DNA of 64,000 bases from Burkholderiales bacterium Ga0077547 (GTDB taxonomy: Bacteria; Pseudomonadota; Gammaproteobacteria; Burkholderiales; Burkholderiaceae_C): positions 1-64,000 of the forward strand of contig LNEY01000001.1 of NCBI GenBank assembly GCA_001464195.1. The letters run 5' to 3'. A program made the translations under genes and the position numbers. Positions 61,880 to 64,000 of the stretch are shown piece by piece. Position 1 is the first letter of the stretch; every line of letters starts with the position of its first letter. Under the pieces are notes generated by a model. That model worked only from the letters and a program-made list of their open reading frames with translations. It was not told the DNA's origin and did not search any database.

Positions 61880-63461
61880 CACTGAGTGCCGGCCAGCAAG
61901 GCCCAAGGAGCTCGTTCCTGAATTGACGCGGCCGCGATGGCTGGGGCGACAAGTGCTGCAGCCGATGATGGGCGTGATCGGTGTCGCCGCCTTTGCTGTT
62001 CATGCCCAGGAGCAAGGCTCAGGCGGGGGCTCCGGCGTGCAGTGGCAGCCGAGACTTTCGGTCACCCAAACCGTCACCAGCAACGCGGGGCTCGACCGAG
62101 GCAGTGATGCGCGCGCGGATGCCATCACCGACATCAGCCCGGGGCTGCGCTTGAGCAGCCGCTCCGGGCGACTCACCGGCGAAGTCGATTACGCCGTGCA
62201 CGGACTGGTGTACGCGCGCCGTTCGTCGGCCAGCGAGGTGCAGCAGGCACTCAGTGCCAAAGGCACCGCAGAGGCGATCGACAACTGGGCATACGTCGAT
62301 GCCAGCGCCAGCATCTCCCAGCAGAGCATCTCTGCGCTTGGCAGCCGTTCAGTCGACCGCAGCCTGGCTGATCGCAACCGTGCCGAAGTGTCGACTTACC
62401 AGATCGCCCCTTACGTGCGAGGTCCACTGGGCAATTTCGCGAATTACCAAGCCCGCTGGAACTGGACGAACAGCAACAGCAGCGGCTCGAGTGCCAAGTC
62501 GAGCTCGAATGAGGCGTCGCTGAGCCTCAGCTCCAGTACTGCACTGTTTTCGCGGCTGGGCTGGAACCTGGTCGCGTCACAGCAAAGCTCGGACTTCGAT
62601 GGTCAGGGCAAACAGGAATCCACGCGTTTCAACGGCCGGCTGACTTTCACGGTGTCCCCGGAGTTTCAGTTGTCGGCAGGCGCAGGCCGTGAGCGCAATG
62701 ACTACCGCTCCTCGAGCCAGCAGGCCACGACGAACTGGAGCGTGGGCTTCAACTGGCGTCCAACGGAACGCACGGTGCTGGATGTGACGCGCGACCATCG
62801 GTTTTTCGGCAATGCGTACAACGTCCGATTCGAGCATCGCACGCCTCGCACCGTATGGACGTTTGTCGATGGTCAGGACGTCAATACGACAGCGGGTGCG
62901 AATGGCGCCTCATCGATCAGCGCGTTCGACCTGTTTTATGCGCAGTTCGCTTCCATTGCTCCCGATCCCGTGCAGCGAACGGCTTTGGTGGAAGCCTTTC
63001 TGCGCAACTCGGGCCTGACGCGGGACTCCCGCCTCAATGGTGGATTCCTCACCAATACGGCCTCGATCCAAAGGCGGCAGAGCCTTTCGCTGGCCTTGAT
63101 CGGCGTGCGCAGCACCTTGTTGATGTCGACCACAAGAAACGACGCGCGAGCGGCCAACCCGTCTGATACCACTGCAGGCGATTTGTCGAATGGCCGCAAC
63201 CTGCATTCAACGGGTTTTGCCCTCAACCTGTCGCACCGTCTGACGCCGTTGTCCGCTCTCAGTGCCGACCTCTCCCTCAACAAGAACAGTTCCACCGTGG
63301 ACGAGCGGACAACCCGTCTGCGGTCCTTGTCCACCACCTACACCACACGCCTGAACCCGCAGGTCGACCTCTCGATCTCTGCGCGCAGAACCTTGTTCAG
63401 CAGCGATACCGACCCCTACACAGAAAGTGCCGTCCTGGCCAGCCTGAAGGTGCAGTTCTAA
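61872..63461 (+). CDS. PEP-CTERM-associated outer-membrane beta-barrel (TIGR03016-like)
   Basis: A 529-residue outer-membrane protein. A signal segment (about residues 28-45, LQPMMGVIGVAAFAVHA) is followed by a beta-rich protein with alternating polar/aromatic strands and a terminal strand ending SLKVQF, the phenylalanine-ended C-terminus of beta-barrels. Conserved WQPRLSVTQTVTSNAG and LRLSSRSGRLTGEVDY match exosortase-locus barrels thought to form the export pore. Start at 61872 (MRDTEC); a longer frame from 61803 lies inside the autokinase. Confidence 0.85.
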   Translation: MRDTECRPARPKELVPELTRPRWLGRQVLQPMMGVIGVAAFAVHAQEQGSGGGSGVQWQPRLSVTQTVTSNAGLDRGSDARADAITDISPGLRLSSRSGRLTGEVDYAVHGLVYARRSSASEVQQALSAKGTAEAIDNWAYVDASASISQQSISALGSRSVDRSLADRNRAEVSTYQIAPYVRGPLGNFANYQARWNWTNSNSSGSSAKSSSNEASLSLSSSTALFSRLGWNLVASQQSSDFDGQGKQESTRFNGRLTFTVSPEFQLSAGAGRERNDYRSSSQQATTNWSVGFNWRPTERTVLDVTRDHRFFGNAYNVRFEHRTPRTVWTFVDGQDVNTTAGANGASSISAFDLFYAQFASIAPDPVQRTALVEAFLRNSGLTRDSRLNGGFLTNTASIQRRQSLSLALIGVRSTLLMSTTRNDARAANPSDTTAGDLSNGRNLHSTGFALNLSHRLTPLSALSADLSLNKNSSTVDERTTRLRSLSTTYTTRLNPQVDLSISARRTLFSSDTDPYTESAVLASLKVQF

Positions 63462-63463
63462 CC

Positions 63464-64000
63464 ATGTACGAGGCGTTCTACGGGCTGACGAGCAAACCGT
63501 TCCAGCTCAATCCTGACCCCAGCTTCTATTTCGGCAGCAAGCAGCACAGCCGCGCCAAGGCCTATCTGGAGTACGGCGTGTCGCGGCACGAGGGCTTCGT
63601 GGTCATCACCGGTGAAATCGGCGCTGGCAAGACGACGATCCTGCGCACGCTGATCGACAGCCTGCACGGCAGCGATGTGGTGATCGGTCATCTCGTCACC
63701 ACCCAGCTCGGGGCCGAGGACACGCTGCGCATGGTCGGTGCGGCATTTGGCTTTCACGTCAAGGATGTGTCCAAAGCCCAGTTGCTGATCACACTGGAAG
63801 CGTTTCTGGTCAACCAGACGAGCCAGGGCAAGCGCTGCTTGCTGATCGTCGACGAGGCGCAGAACCTCACGGCACAGGCGGTGGAAGAGTTGCGCATGTT
63901 GTCGAACTTCCAGTTCGGCAACCAGGCTTTGCTGCAAAGCTTCATGGTCGGTCAGCCAGAGTTTCGCGAGATCCTCCAGCGCCCGGAGATGGAGCAGTTC
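63464..64000 (+). CDS. XrtA/PEP-CTERM-associated AAA ATPase, N-terminal part
   Basis: The first 179 residues of an ExeA/TIGR03015-like AAA ATPase: MYEAFYGLTSKPFQLNPDP, Walker A ITGEIGAGKTTILR and Walker B CLLIVDEAQNLT. It is related to MshM at 14130 but belongs to the exopolysaccharide locus. It continues beyond 64000. Confidence 0.9.
   Translation, partial: MYEAFYGLTSKPFQLNPDPSFYFGSKQHSRAKAYLEYGVSRHEGFVVITGEIGAGKTTILRTLIDSLHGSDVVIGHLVTTQLGAEDTLRMVGAAFGFHVKDVSKAQLLITLEAFLVNQTSQGKRCLLIVDEAQNLTAQAVEELRMLSNFQFGNQALLQSFMVGQPEFREILQRPEMEQF

Overview
The window looks like a chromosomal segment of a GC-rich betaproteobacterium of the order Burkholderiales, probably near the Leptothrix/Sphaerotilus/Ideonella/Rubrivivax group. 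The reasons are the gmk-rpoZ-spoT-greB order, a TIGR-type XrtA/PEP-CTERM exopolysaccharide locus, a complete MSHA-type pilus locus, long ATGA-coupled operons and high GC third positions. This placement is inference from gene content; no rRNA or tRNA gene is visible.

Layout. 1-1317: 3'-truncated type I secretion ABC transporter (minus strand) with a cluster of DNA dyads upstream. 1.7-5.8 kb: accessory zone with an AbiEi/DUF6088-like antitoxin whose toxin partner is cut to 12 codons, a secreted double beta/gamma-crystallin protein with a glycine zipper, a GT1-family glycosyltransferase, and an intact MntA-HepT toxin-antitoxin pair, followed by an RlmN paralogue (5.8-6.9 kb). 6.9-19.5 kb: MSHA pilus operon, minus strand, transcribed mshI-(pilN-like)-J-K-L-M-N-E-G-A-C-D-O-P. 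19.6-22.1 kb: a second, larger GspE-type ATPase with four MshEN (c-di-GMP receptor) repeats. 22.3-25.1 kb: ybgC-tolQ-tolR-tolA without tolB/pal, with a REP-like inverted repeat wedged between tolQ and tolR. 25.1-27.1 kb: Ser/Thr kinase plus TssQ-like lipoprotein. 27.2-32.4 kb: aminotransferase, nusB and riboflavin genes ribD-ribE-ribBA-ribH. 32.4-36.8 kb: type IV minor pilin operon fimT-pilE-pilW-pilX-pilV running into ribD. 36.9-41.5 kb: nrdR, glyA, a lytic transglycosylase and ubiD. 41.8-44.3 kb: LexA-controlled imuA-imuB without an adjacent dnaE2. 44.3-48.2 kb: greB, spoT, rpoZ, gmk. 48.3-64 kb: XrtA/PEP-CTERM exopolysaccharide region: prsR, sugar transferase, prsK, export lipoprotein, chain-length protein, tyrosine autokinase, outer-membrane beta-barrel and an AAA ATPase that runs off the right end.

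Most interesting zone: 49.7-54.5 kb, nested between prsR and the sugar transferase. Four genes joined by 1-4 bp stop/start overlaps encode a Tat-type exported protein with a GYWKN motif, a PqqD-like peptide chaperone, an HprK-related kinase and a PF14907-type nucleotidyltransferase. The nucleotidyltransferase stop overlaps the start of a trypsin-like protease that is now a pseudogene (two stops in its signal peptide, catalytic His lost, frameshift), and an intact trypsin-like paralogue lies about 1 kb further on. This looks like a peptide- or protein-modification cassette with its own exported substrate and a secreted protease, tied by location to exopolysaccharide and exosortase functions. 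The component families are known by model names; the substrate assignment and protease link are inference from this sequence.

Shared themes: surface attachment (T1SS, MSHA, type IV minor pilins, exopolysaccharide), c-di-GMP sensing by two MshEN ATPases, and envelope integrity (Tol, lytic transglycosylase).
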